This document shows positions 33,587 through 42,866 of a stretch of DNA of 64,000 nt, piece after piece. The DNA comes from JBCCCJ01 sp039029315. Its GTDB lineage: Bacteria > Bacteroidota > Bacteroidia > J057. Made by a program: the position numbers and the translations under genes. The stretch covers positions 1-64,000 of the forward strand of contig JBCCGK010000004.1 of the NCBI GenBank assembly GCA_039029315.1, read 5' to 3'. How positions within the stretch are numbered: position 1 is the stretch's first letter; each line of letters starts with the position of its first letter. The notes under the pieces were generated by a model. The model ran no database searches. It saw nothing but the letters and a program-made list of their open reading frames with translations, and was not told the origin of the DNA.

Positions 33587-36358
33587 ATGCAAGACCCTCC
33601 CACAATATCATCCAAAGACAAGCTGCCAGTTAGTCAGGATTTTGCAGCTCTGAAGGCCATGGGCATGGAATTATTGCCAAAACTGGCGGGAGAGTTGTGG
33701 ACTGACTATAATGAACACGATCCGGGAATCACCATCCTTGAGCAGCTTTGTTATGCGCTGACAGAGATGGCATATCGTGCAAGCCTGCCCATGAAGAATC
33801 TTCTGACACAAGAAGATGGCAGTCTTCCATTGGAAAAAAACGCCCTCTTTCCGCCTCCTGAGATCTTCCCTTCGAATCCTCTTACCATCAAGGATTATCA
33901 ACTCTTTTTGGTGGATCGGGTTCCCAGCATCAGACAAGCATGGTTCACCCCTATTCTAGACCCTTCTCTTCCCAATGGATGGTATCAGGTGTGGATTGAA
34001 CCTAAATATTTCCCCCCTGATCCTGCTATCCGGGAAGAGGTGAATCATGTCCTCTATGGGATGCGGAATTTGGGAGAATCTTTTTTGCCACCTATTATCC
34101 TCCAACCAGAGTGGTTCCATCCTGTTGCAAAAGGTGGACAATATGGGATCTATCTCCAGTCTCATGCCGACCCGAACCAGGTTTTTGCCCAAATCTGGTT
34201 TGACATTTCTCAACAGATTTCCCCCTCCCCACCCTTTCAAAGCCTGAATGATTTGCTTGAGGCTGGCTATTCTACAGATCAAATTTACGAAGGGCCTTTG
34301 TTCCAACAAGGATTCCTGACTCCAGATTATTCTCCTCCTGCCAAGGTAGACCATCTTAGCATTGCCTATATTCAGAATATCTTGTTCGCCATCTCTGAGA
34401 TCGAGCAGGTCAAAGGCTTGTCCATTCACCCCTATCCATCGAGCCATATCAAAGCAGGGAAATATGGGAAAATTAATCCGCTCATCGCCCTGACCTTTAC
34501 GGTACCCCCAACGATTGTGAAGGAGTTAGAAGCCAGGAATCTCCAGGATGAACTTCCAAAAAATCTAGATAGCCTTCAGGGAAATTCCTATGAAGGAGAA
34601 ACTGCCATCCTGAATGCATTAGGACTAGATAAAGCTCCAGATCTTCCTTTTTGGAAGTTGCTCCTCAATGCTTCTTTTCAGTCTCCTATTCAGTTTTTTC
34701 AGGGAGGAAAAGCAGTTTCGCCAACTTATTTCCAAATCAAAAAAGCGTTGAAGCAACTCAATATTGAGGCTTCGGAACAAATGAAGCAACAGCTTCAAAA
34801 TAATTCATGGGACCCTCACCTCCCTTCAGGAAATTATCTGGATGTCGCCTCTTATTATTCTCTTCAGCACCAATTTCCTGCCCTTTATGGCTTGGCAAAA
34901 GATGATATAGCCCCAGATGCTTCCAGCTATCGACGTGCTCAGGTACGCCAACTCAAGGGATATTTACTGGTCTTTGAACAGTTTCTTGCCAATTATCTTG
35001 CGCAGCTTTCGAAGCTGGGGACTTTCTTTTCCACAGAAGCAGAAGCCAGAACCTATTTTTATCAAGCACTCTATCAGGTTCCAGAAGTTGCCAATCTCCT
35101 AAAAGGCTTTTATTCTCCTGAATTGGAAGAGATCGACCCTTTGGATTTTCATCGAATCTGGAAAGCCTATCAAGCGAATGACAGCAATCCTTACTTCAGT
35201 GGATTGGGCCAACTGGTCAGGGATCAGGAGCCTTATCTGGATCGAAAAAGTCGAATCATGAGTCATTTGCTCGCTCGTTTTGCCGAACAATTGTCTTCGT
35301 TTATTCCCTTTGAACCCCTTTCTCCAGCTATCAGTGCGGCATGGATCAAGGATTTCCCTCAGGCCAGTCGACAGAGAGGAAACGCCCATACTGCCGAACG
35401 GACTTTCCTTGATCTATTGAGTCTGAGTTTCTCCGACTGGGTTGTTGGTCGCCGGGCTTCTGCCAAATTGATGATTCAAAGAGGCATCGTATCTGGCCTC
35501 CATTACTTTTTCAATATAAGATTCGAGCGCTATAATTGGGATGGGTTTCAGGCTTCAGAATTGTTCAGAGATCATCAGGGAACCCTATTGGGTGCAAATC
35601 CTGATATAGAAACTGATTTGCTGACATATGGGGTTCAGCCCACCTCCTATGACATCAAGAAAATTCAGCAAGGCTGGCAAATCTTTCTCAAAGCACCGCA
35701 AAGTGATGGGCGTCTCACATACTATTTATTGCCTCCGATTTATCTTCTTCTTGGCCCGAAAAAAATGCCTCAGAATGTGCCATTGGATCAAGGGGTTCAT
35801 ATTGATGACTCAGATGCAAAGGCTTATCGCGATTTTGTAGTGGACCTGATCAGGCAGATGCCCAAGCCTTCTTCTCTTTTGAGCAAGAATAAGTTGCCTC
35901 CGTCCTATCCGGGTATCCTCCAGGGTATGCTGATATTCGAACATGCTCACTTGCTCCCACAAACTGGCTGGTATATTCGAGATCAAACACAAACAGACCT
36001 AGAATCCGGTCTTGCCTTTTCTCCTGAATTATTGGCAAAGGTGGCTCTTCTCCGACAACATAGTCCACATCTCCTGTTCACGACTGGCGTAATTACACAT
36101 GATGGGACAGATATTCCGGCCAGTTTTTTTTCCAGTCAACTCACTATGGTGATTCCTGCTTCTTCCCCCATGGATCAAGCGACCTTTCAAGCCTTCGTCC
36201 GGCAAGAACTCCTGAAAAGGGTTCCTGCCCACCTTCTTCCCCATATACTCTTTCTGGAACCAACTATTGTGGATGAGTTGATCACATGGACACGAGAGAA
36301 AAAGGAAGAGGAAATTCTGAAGTGGTTGTTCGCACATCTCAGGCACGCATCGAATTGA
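33587..36358 (+). CDS. Baseplate wedge protein (Afp12-like, gp47/J superfamily)
   Basis: The 923-residue protein carries near its N-terminus LWTDYNEHDPGITILEQLCYALTEMAYRASLP. This is the DxxxHDPGxTxLE motif diagnostic of the Afp12/baseplate J group. The C-terminal third contains tail-type strands and ends in charged helices. Together with the 1770-residue partner upstream it should form the baseplate wedge heterodimer. The gene sits 3 bp after its partner and 13 bp before the tape-measure gene. Confidence 0.88.
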   Translation: MQDPPTISSKDKLPVSQDFAALKAMGMELLPKLAGELWTDYNEHDPGITILEQLCYALTEMAYRASLPMKNLLTQEDGSLPLEKNALFPPPEIFPSNPLTIKDYQLFLVDRVPSIRQAWFTPILDPSLPNGWYQVWIEPKYFPPDPAIREEVNHVLYGMRNLGESFLPPIILQPEWFHPVAKGGQYGIYLQSHADPNQVFAQIWFDISQQISPSPPFQSLNDLLEAGYSTDQIYEGPLFQQGFLTPDYSPPAKVDHLSIAYIQNILFAISEIEQVKGLSIHPYPSSHIKAGKYGKINPLIALTFTVPPTIVKELEARNLQDELPKNLDSLQGNSYEGETAILNALGLDKAPDLPFWKLLLNASFQSPIQFFQGGKAVSPTYFQIKKALKQLNIEASEQMKQQLQNNSWDPHLPSGNYLDVASYYSLQHQFPALYGLAKDDIAPDASSYRRAQVRQLKGYLLVFEQFLANYLAQLSKLGTFFSTEAEARTYFYQALYQVPEVANLLKGFYSPELEEIDPLDFHRIWKAYQANDSNPYFSGLGQLVRDQEPYLDRKSRIMSHLLARFAEQLSSFIPFEPLSPAISAAWIKDFPQASRQRGNAHTAERTFLDLLSLSFSDWVVGRRASAKLMIQRGIVSGLHYFFNIRFERYNWDGFQASELFRDHQGTLLGANPDIETDLLTYGVQPTSYDIKKIQQGWQIFLKAPQSDGRLTYYLLPPIYLLLGPKKMPQNVPLDQGVHIDDSDAKAYRDFVVDLIRQMPKPSSLLSKNKLPPSYPGILQGMLIFEHAHLLPQTGWYIRDQTQTDLESGLAFSPELLAKVALLRQHSPHLLFTTGVITHDGTDIPASFFSSQLTMVIPASSPMDQATFQAFVRQELLKRVPAHLLPHILFLEPTIVDELITWTREKKEEEILKWLFAHLRHASN

Positions 36359-36371
36359 TTCATTTTTTCTT

Positions 36372-39300
36372 ATGACCCCTCATCTGATTGCCACCCAGGA
36401 AATTGAGCTGGACCTCCCCTCCAAAGAGGTGGCTTTACATATTCAGGATCGGGTCAGTTTTCTGTATTCTTACCGATGGAAAGACATCATAGAACAGTGC
36501 CTGAATGAGGCAATCGGGGAGGATCAATTGATCCAGTTGGAATCGGTAGAGCTGGATCTTGGAGAGATGAGTCTGGAAGAATGGGAAGAAGAAATGCCCC
36601 AACGCCTCAAACAGGCTCTCCGAAAATATTTAAAAGAACTGATACCAGAATGGCAACAGTCGATCAGCCCCAAAGAAGGTCGGCTATTTCGAAGACATGT
36701 CTCTTACCAAGACCTGCTCAAACAGGCACTCAAAGCTGGCTATTTGACGGCATGGCAGCAATGGCCATCCGGCGAGGATTTTGGCAGTCTCTGGCAGCGA
36801 GTTATGGAAAATGAGAGCCAGTCAATGGTTCGGTTTTTCCAACAATCCAATCACAAACGGCAGATGGCGCTTAGGCTGTCTCGCCAACTTTCGGAACCCT
36901 CTCTTTTCGCGTTCCTGGATGCCCTCTCTCCGCATAGTAGCAGGAATATCCAGCAATACATCCACTCCCTCCAACAACATCCCTTTTTTGTGCGCTTGGG
37001 AAATATGTTTCATTCGTTGATGTGGGCAAGTTTGTTAGAATTTATTGGAGACAGGCGAAGTGGAACCTTCCATTCAGATCTTTTTCTTCAACACCTTCTT
37101 CATCGATTGGCAGAATTTCAACAAACTTCTTTGTCAAAAGTAATCCACAGCCTGGAAGAAACACTAGATACCAATCATGGAAAGAAAACACAATGGGGCA
37201 AAGATTTGCTGAGTCTACTGGATGCTCCTGTGGAAGGCCCTACAGAACATCTGCCACTCATTTGGATACAACAATTTCTGGAACAAGGCTATGTCCCTCA
37301 TCAATTGCAGCTTGGCATACAGGAAATCAGAAAGATTTATCAAAACCTGCTGAGAACCCAGCCAGGAGAATTGGTATACATGTTAAAAAAGCAATCTGCA
37401 TCTGCTTCCTTCATGTCTCGGCTGCTCTTGCTTGTTCAGGAGCAGGAGCGAATTTCTTTGCTAACGATACTGGTCCCAACCTATGCTGATTTTCTGATGG
37501 ATCTGGTCCAACAATTCACCAGCAGTTTGACTGAAGTAAGCTCAAGAATCGGGTATCTTCCCCCTTCGGTCTTTCGGGATCGTATCTGGGAGATGTTGCT
37601 CCACCTCATTTTGAAAAGCTCACAGACTACGCTTTCCCTCAGCAGTCTTCTCAGTCAGATTCTTCATCAAATCGAAAACGAGTTCGGGCTGGAAGGTCTT
37701 CTGGCACTAGATCTGTATACCCGACTGGCCCCCTCTCAACAAGCTGCCTACATACAAAAAGAATTAGAAAACTGGGAACAAGAGCTTCCCATTCATGCCA
37801 TTAACAGCTATGGTTCGATTCTTTCTCAATTTGCAGACTGGTTTCGCACTGGTATCCTTCCCCAAGATGCTCCACAACATCCGCTATATGTTCGGCAGCT
37901 TTTTGTGGGAATTGTCAGACATTATCCGAAACAACTTCAAAGGATGCTTGCCAAAAACACGCAGACTTTCGTCGAGTTGAAACGATTGTTTTCAGTCCTG
38001 GAGAATTCTCAAAGACAGACTTGCGTATCCCTCATTTTCCCAGGCCAAAGTCAAGAGTTTGACCATATTTTGGAAGTTTTTTCAGAATTAGAGGTCTTCT
38101 ATCCTGTGTTTCGCACCTCCCGCTTTGAACAAGCTTTGTGGGTGGGAGTGGTAGCTCATGGGTTGAAACAATATTCCTTGTCTCCCGCCCGGATTCTTCC
38201 GGCACTTATTTGGGAGTTATCTCAGCAGTTTGACTTTCTTCTTTCCAGAAGTCTGCTTGCTCCCCTTCTGACAAAAGGGGGCCTGCCCAAGATATTTCAC
38301 CTTCTTCCTTCCTCTTACATTCGTTCGCTTTTGTCCATCGAATCGTTGGCAAATACTCCAGAATTCAAGCAATTATTATCTACTCATACAGCTGTCGAGC
38401 ATTGGGATAAGATTCTGCCATTTTTCCCGGAAGAAATACAGAAGGATATCCAGAAAGTCTACCTGCTCAAGAACAGTCTTGATCTGACTCAAACGAAAAC
38501 GACCATGCTTGTGCAAGACATCCAAGCATGGCCGCTGCTGTTGCATGTGTTGAGGGAAGCCAAGCTTCCATCCGAAGCTCAAGACTTGTCCCCGGACGAC
38601 ATCAAGCAATTGATGGCAAAGATGTGGAAGCAAAAGCAACCGATGATCATTCGAGTGCTTTTTGATTGGCCTGAAAGAATTGAATGGAAAAAGGTACAGG
38701 CATTTTTACCCAAAGACATGACCAGACAATTGGCGAGTCTGGAAATCGATCAACCGCAAGATTCTGATGGGTCGCCAGATTCATTCCTTGCTTCTCCCTT
38801 TTTCTTGCTTCTATACGCCTTTAAAGAGGGCCAGCTCCCCCTTTCAGTGCAGCAACTTCCACTAAAGAGCATCCAACAATCCATGCAGATACTTTGGCAG
38901 GAGGAGCGAGAGACGATCAAAACACTCATCCAGGACTGGTCTGGCAAGATTACATGGCATAAGCTTCGTCCATTTCTCCCGGAAGAAATGCTGAAAGAAG
39001 GCCAAGAAATAGACACCAATCAAGCAAGCCATCCTTCCTGGCAAAGGACTCCATTTGTCCCTGAACCTCTAGCCTCTGATTCCTTATTTTCTGCTGCTTC
39101 TGTCTTTCTTTTTGTGTTGAAGGAAGCCCGACTTCCCGAATTCTTGCACGCCTGGTCTCAGACGCAGATCAGAGAATCTATGAAGACTACCTGGCAACAG
39201 GATCGCCCATTCCTTCGAGAGCAGCTTCTGAACTGGCACGGCAGTATTCTCTGGAAGCGAATCCAGCCTTTTTTTCCACAGCAAGTCCTGGATGATCTTC

Positions 39301-41594
39301 GAAGTCTGGTAGATGAACAAAAGAAGGACCTTCGCTTTTCTTTCTCCTTGTCAAACTTTTTCATCTTTCTCACTCTGATTAAAGAGGGGCGGCTCCCCCG
39401 CTCTGCTCAGATGCAGACTCATAGTCAAATTCAGGAGTCCATGACTCAACTTTGGAGAGAGGAAAAGGCTGTTTTTTCTTTTTTGTTGAACAGATGGGAA
39501 GCAGCTGTTCCCATGGACAAAATTGCTCCCTTCTTTCCTTCTGCCATCTGGCAGGAAATAAGTCTCCACCTCCCAAAAGCCCAGCCCCCAAGGGCGGAAG
39601 AATCTCAGCACTCCCCTTTGCTGATGTTCTTGCATTTGATCCAGACAGCTTCCCTTCCGCCATCTTCCCAAATCTCTCCGCCATATCCAGCTCAACAACA
39701 ATTCAGGAATCTCTGGGACCGTCAATCAGAAGACATCAAAGCCATTGTATTCTCCTGGCCAAAACCGATTGCCTGGGATACAATTCGAGCCTTCCTTCCT
39801 CCACACATGTTCAAGGAGCTTCAGGCACTCAAACAGTCTGAGTATTTGAGGGAAAGAGAAGAAAGCGAGCCCCCTTCTTCCAACTTGGAAGAAGGGCCCA
39901 GCGACAGCAGCCATCTATTCCGGCACCTATTGGATCCCGAATCAGTCTATCTTCACGTATGGACCTTCGAACTGAAACACGGGCAAACTCCCTGGTGGAA
40001 TCGATTATCACAAAAGGAGTCCATCCTTACACATATGAGTGAGCTGCTTCGCGCCTATCCAGATCTTTTGGTTCCCTTATTCTGTCAATCTAGTAGAGAT
40101 TCACACATCAGGGAGCGAATTCTCTCACTCCTTCGGCCAACAGATTGTGAATTCCTTCTTCCTCTTCTTACTCCAGATGAACCCAGACTTTGGCTTCAAT
40201 GGATCGATGACCTTAGCTTTTTGCAACAACAACAGGGATTTAGTACGCTGACCGTTCAGGAGTTACGAAAAAAATTGTTGTATGTCCATCTCAAGGCTTT
40301 GCTCCCGTCTCTGCCTTCCTATTCCCCAAAGGAGGTGATGCGAATGTCCCTTCAAAGCCTTCCTCTGAAGGACTCCATGACCATTGATGGCGTATTTCGG
40401 ACGCTGCAGTCGGTCCAAAAAGGAAATCCAGCCCTTTACCAACATTTTGTGAGCGAGCAAGATGAGGGGCGAGATGCATGGCGATTGATGGAGACCATAT
40501 TGCGAGAAGGGTCAGGCGGAGGACCTTCTGCCTCTCACATCCATGGCATTCTCCAAGATATTCTCACTCAATCGCCGAAAGAACTCGCTTCTTATTTGCG
40601 CCTTCATCTACAAGAAAACACTGACAACAGGTGGATAGATACCTTGTCTACTTCCTTATTCGAACAGTTGGTGCGTTTGCTCTCTCCACAACATGCGGCT
40701 TCCTTATTGAATCAACTGAAGGATTTTTCTGCAATCCTGAGCACTGTTGCATTCGAACACAACAGTCCCTTGACAATCAAACAGAAACTTTGGCGAAACA
40801 CCTTGATTGTAGCTTCGATAAGAAGTCAATCTTCTCGTCCTCTTCTGCATCGGGTCCTCTCTGATTTGGCACAGGCAGAAGGAAGTTCATTAGAACAACT
40901 GTCGGGCTCTCTTCTCCAGATCCAGACAATGAGCGGGGGATCTATCCATCCTGGTCTGGAATTACATCTTCGATCATTCGCCCAGCCAAGCGGAACACAA
41001 CATATTTCTTCTCCTTCCTCTCCTACCCGCCCAGCTGTTCACTATCCCGGCTTTGCTGAGTCGACTTCCCCCAAGGAGGAAATTCCTCCGGGAGAATGGG
41101 TGTTTGTGAGTAATGCTGGTCTGGTACTGCTAGCGCCATATCTTGGGATGTTATTTCAGCGATTGGGGTATACCAACAAACAAGGATTTGAAGATCCGGA
41201 ATCGCAGTTGCGTGCCCCACATTTGCTCCAGTATCTGGTCAATGGCCAGTCCAATGCCATGGAGTTTGAGTTGAGTCTAAACAAAATCCTGTGTGGCTTG
41301 CAACTGAATGATCCTCTCCCCAAGGGAATTGAGCTATCGACTGATGAAGTCAACATGAGTCAAAGCCTGCTTGAAGCGGTGTGTCAAGCCTGGCCTTCCA
41401 TGCGAAGTTCCTCGGCAGCTGCCCTCCAAGAGTCCTTTCTTCAACGGGCTGGTCAAGTCCGGACAAGTAGTCGCGGCTGGGAACTACAGGTGGAAAAGGC
41501 CCCTTTTGATATGCTGATGCAGACTATTCCCTGGAGTTTTGCTACCATCAAACTGTCTTTCATGAAGCTTCCGCTATATGTAGTGTGGGAATGA
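36372..41594 (+). CDS. Contractile injection system tape-measure protein (Afp14-like)
   Basis: The 1740-residue protein has the family N-terminus (LIATQEIELDLPSKEVALHIQDRVSFLY) and the diagnostic C-terminus (FVSNAGLVLLAPYLGMLFQRLGY, RAPHLLQYLV, EFELSLNKILCGL, ESFLQRAGQV, IPWSFATIKLSFMKLPLYVVW). Between them is a long helical region with at least five repeats (see 38530-39830). Tape-measure length sets tube length in related particles, so copy number of these repeats may tune particle length. It is the last gene of the eCIS operon and is followed by a strong hairpin terminator. Confidence 0.92.
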   Translation: MTPHLIATQEIELDLPSKEVALHIQDRVSFLYSYRWKDIIEQCLNEAIGEDQLIQLESVELDLGEMSLEEWEEEMPQRLKQALRKYLKELIPEWQQSISPKEGRLFRRHVSYQDLLKQALKAGYLTAWQQWPSGEDFGSLWQRVMENESQSMVRFFQQSNHKRQMALRLSRQLSEPSLFAFLDALSPHSSRNIQQYIHSLQQHPFFVRLGNMFHSLMWASLLEFIGDRRSGTFHSDLFLQHLLHRLAEFQQTSLSKVIHSLEETLDTNHGKKTQWGKDLLSLLDAPVEGPTEHLPLIWIQQFLEQGYVPHQLQLGIQEIRKIYQNLLRTQPGELVYMLKKQSASASFMSRLLLLVQEQERISLLTILVPTYADFLMDLVQQFTSSLTEVSSRIGYLPPSVFRDRIWEMLLHLILKSSQTTLSLSSLLSQILHQIENEFGLEGLLALDLYTRLAPSQQAAYIQKELENWEQELPIHAINSYGSILSQFADWFRTGILPQDAPQHPLYVRQLFVGIVRHYPKQLQRMLAKNTQTFVELKRLFSVLENSQRQTCVSLIFPGQSQEFDHILEVFSELEVFYPVFRTSRFEQALWVGVVAHGLKQYSLSPARILPALIWELSQQFDFLLSRSLLAPLLTKGGLPKIFHLLPSSYIRSLLSIESLANTPEFKQLLSTHTAVEHWDKILPFFPEEIQKDIQKVYLLKNSLDLTQTKTTMLVQDIQAWPLLLHVLREAKLPSEAQDLSPDDIKQLMAKMWKQKQPMIIRVLFDWPERIEWKKVQAFLPKDMTRQLASLEIDQPQDSDGSPDSFLASPFFLLLYAFKEGQLPLSVQQLPLKSIQQSMQILWQEERETIKTLIQDWSGKITWHKLRPFLPEEMLKEGQEIDTNQASHPSWQRTPFVPEPLASDSLFSAASVFLFVLKEARLPEFLHAWSQTQIRESMKTTWQQDRPFLREQLLNWHGSILWKRIQPFFPQQVLDDLRSLVDEQKKDLRFSFSLSNFFIFLTLIKEGRLPRSAQMQTHSQIQESMTQLWREEKAVFSFLLNRWEAAVPMDKIAPFFPSAIWQEISLHLPKAQPPRAEESQHSPLLMFLHLIQTASLPPSSQISPPYPAQQQFRNLWDRQSEDIKAIVFSWPKPIAWDTIRAFLPPHMFKELQALKQSEYLREREESEPPSSNLEEGPSDSSHLFRHLLDPESVYLHVWTFELKHGQTPWWNRLSQKESILTHMSELLRAYPDLLVPLFCQSSRDSHIRERILSLLRPTDCEFLLPLLTPDEPRLWLQWIDDLSFLQQQQGFSTLTVQELRKKLLYVHLKALLPSLPSYSPKEVMRMSLQSLPLKDSMTIDGVFRTLQSVQKGNPALYQHFVSEQDEGRDAWRLMETILREGSGGGPSASHIHGILQDILTQSPKELASYLRLHLQENTDNRWIDTLSTSLFEQLVRLLSPQHAASLLNQLKDFSAILSTVAFEHNSPLTIKQKLWRNTLIVASIRSQSSRPLLHRVLSDLAQAEGSSLEQLSGSLLQIQTMSGGSIHPGLELHLRSFAQPSGTQHISSPSSPTRPAVHYPGFAESTSPKEEIPPGEWVFVSNAGLVLLAPYLGMLFQRLGYTNKQGFEDPESQLRAPHLLQYLVNGQSNAMEFELSLNKILCGLQLNDPLPKGIELSTDEVNMSQSLLEAVCQAWPSMRSSSAAALQESFLQRAGQVRTSSRGWELQVEKAPFDMLMQTIPWSFATIKLSFMKLPLYVVWE
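38530..39830 (+). repeat. Five in-frame ~85-100-residue repeats in the tape-measure gene
   Basis: Units start near 38530, 38808, 39105, 39360 and 39621. Each encodes the same plan: a hydrophobic FLxxLKEARLP-type opening, a helix with (Q/E)SMxxxWxx(E/D), then a W(K)xxIxWxx(I/L)xPF(L/F)P segment. Protein similarity is clear (for example VLKEARLP, LIKEGRLP, AFKEGQLP), but DNA identity is low, so this is old expansion rather than a recent slip. Confidence 0.8.
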
Positions 41595-41652
41595 GCGATC
41601 TTCTCTTCATCCATTGTTTGTAATCCCCACGCTTCTTCCACACCCTAAAGGA

Positions 41653-41686
41653 ATGGGCAATGAACATTTTTCTGTTCATTGCCCAT
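41653..41686. terminator. Bidirectional terminator between the eCIS operon and the convergent genes
   Basis: ATGGGCAATGAACA (41653-41666) pairs perfectly with TGTTCATTGCCCAT (41673-41686) around a 6-nt TTTTTC loop, and a T-rich tract (GTTTCCTTTCTT) follows. It lies 58 bp after the tape-measure stop and 32 bp from the stop of the converging gene at 41719, so it can end transcription from both sides. Confidence 0.85.
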
Positions 41687-41718
41687 GTTTCCTTTCTTAG
41701 GGAACGCTCAAAAAAGCT

Positions 41719-42795
41719 TTATGCAGGATAGTTTACAGCCTGTTTGGCTGCTTGCAGCTTTTCTTGTGCGACTTCGTAAGCCGTTTGTTTTATCGCCAGA
41801 TTTTTGGTGGCAACGGCCAACATTTTCCTGGCCAGTTCCAAAGCTGTCTTTCTATCAAAGACCAGTTTTTGAGCTTTTTCCAGGCGGATCAGCAGCAAAT
41901 TCTCAATCCCCATCACGGAGGAAGTTTCATTGATGTTCCTAGCATCTCCGCTGCTAATCGCATCCACAGTCAGTTCTGACTTATGTGGGACGTTCAAAGA
42001 ATGAAACAATGGAATCGCATCATCCAGGTCTGCCGCCATCTTGGGATTATATTCGACCTGAATCGCTTTGTATTTGGTCTGATCGCCATAAGTCCGATCA
42101 TCCTTGAAGATGACATAGAGGTAGCGAATCTCTTCCAAAATGTTCTGCACAGTAGCTGTAGAATCAAATTTCAGGGACAAGAATGACACAGGGGTGAAGC
42201 TATTTGTACTTCCTTGTCTTTCCCACAGATTGTAAAAAATCAGTGGGTTCAATTCCACAGTTGCATCGGAAGACTGTTCGGCGGATTTATTCGAGTTAAA
42301 GGTATCCTCCAATGCGAGGGCAGTTTTATCCAAAGCCGCTAGAATAGCAGTCACTGCCTTTGTCGCTGCTGTTGAGGTGTCCCCGGTTTGGGATTGAATA
42401 AATGCCGAGATCAGCGGATTCTTCTCTGCCTGCGTCTGCACAATATCTGCCAATCTCACCGTTGCATTGGCGACCTCTACCGTTTGTTTGGACACCAGAT
42501 AGGTTTGTTTGAAGACTGACTTCATTTGTGTATAGGAATCATTGGCATTCTCTGCTGCTTTTTTGGCTAGTTTCTGCACCTCAGCGAATTTTTTAGAGGC
42601 ATCCACCACAGCATTGTAGTGATCCTGTGCACGTTTTTCAACAGCATTGGCAGAATCAAGCAACGTGCTGAATGAGGACACTCTTGATTCCAAAGATTCT
42701 TCTACCGCTTCTGCGATGAGGAATTGTGCCTGTGCTTCCTGCTCAAGGGTTTCCAGGCGTTTGATGGTGTGAAATTTTCTTTGGTCAACACCCAT
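41719..42795 (-). CDS. Unknown Ala-rich helical protein, eCIS-adjacent (2 of 2)
   Basis: I do not recognise this 358-residue protein. It begins with long charged/Ala-rich helices (LETLEQEAQAQFLIAEAVEESLESR, FAEVQKLAKKAAENANDSY, ASSTA-type turns) suited to coiled coils. It has a middle beta-like segment (FYNLWERQGSTN, TPVSFLSLKF, YLYVIFKDDRTYG) and ends in another long helix (ALELARKMLAVATKNLAIKQTAYEVAQ). There is no signal peptide. Its start is 71 bp after the stop of the 1206-residue gene, with which it shares the helix-beta-helix layout. It could be a tail-fibre or tip component of the eCIS, but position is the only evidence. Confidence 0.55.
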   Translation of the reverse strand: MGVDQRKFHTIKRLETLEQEAQAQFLIAEAVEESLESRVSSFSTLLDSANAVEKRAQDHYNAVVDASKKFAEVQKLAKKAAENANDSYTQMKSVFKQTYLVSKQTVEVANATVRLADIVQTQAEKNPLISAFIQSQTGDTSTAATKAVTAILAALDKTALALEDTFNSNKSAEQSSDATVELNPLIFYNLWERQGSTNSFTPVSFLSLKFDSTATVQNILEEIRYLYVIFKDDRTYGDQTKYKAIQVEYNPKMAADLDDAIPLFHSLNVPHKSELTVDAISSGDARNINETSSVMGIENLLLIRLEKAQKLVFDRKTALELARKMLAVATKNLAIKQTAYEVAQEKLQAAKQAVNYPA

Positions 42796-42866
42796 GATTT
42801 GTTTTGTATGTTAATGATCGAATCATCGATCAGGTGAGTAAAAAGAAATTAAGTAAACCGAAAAGA

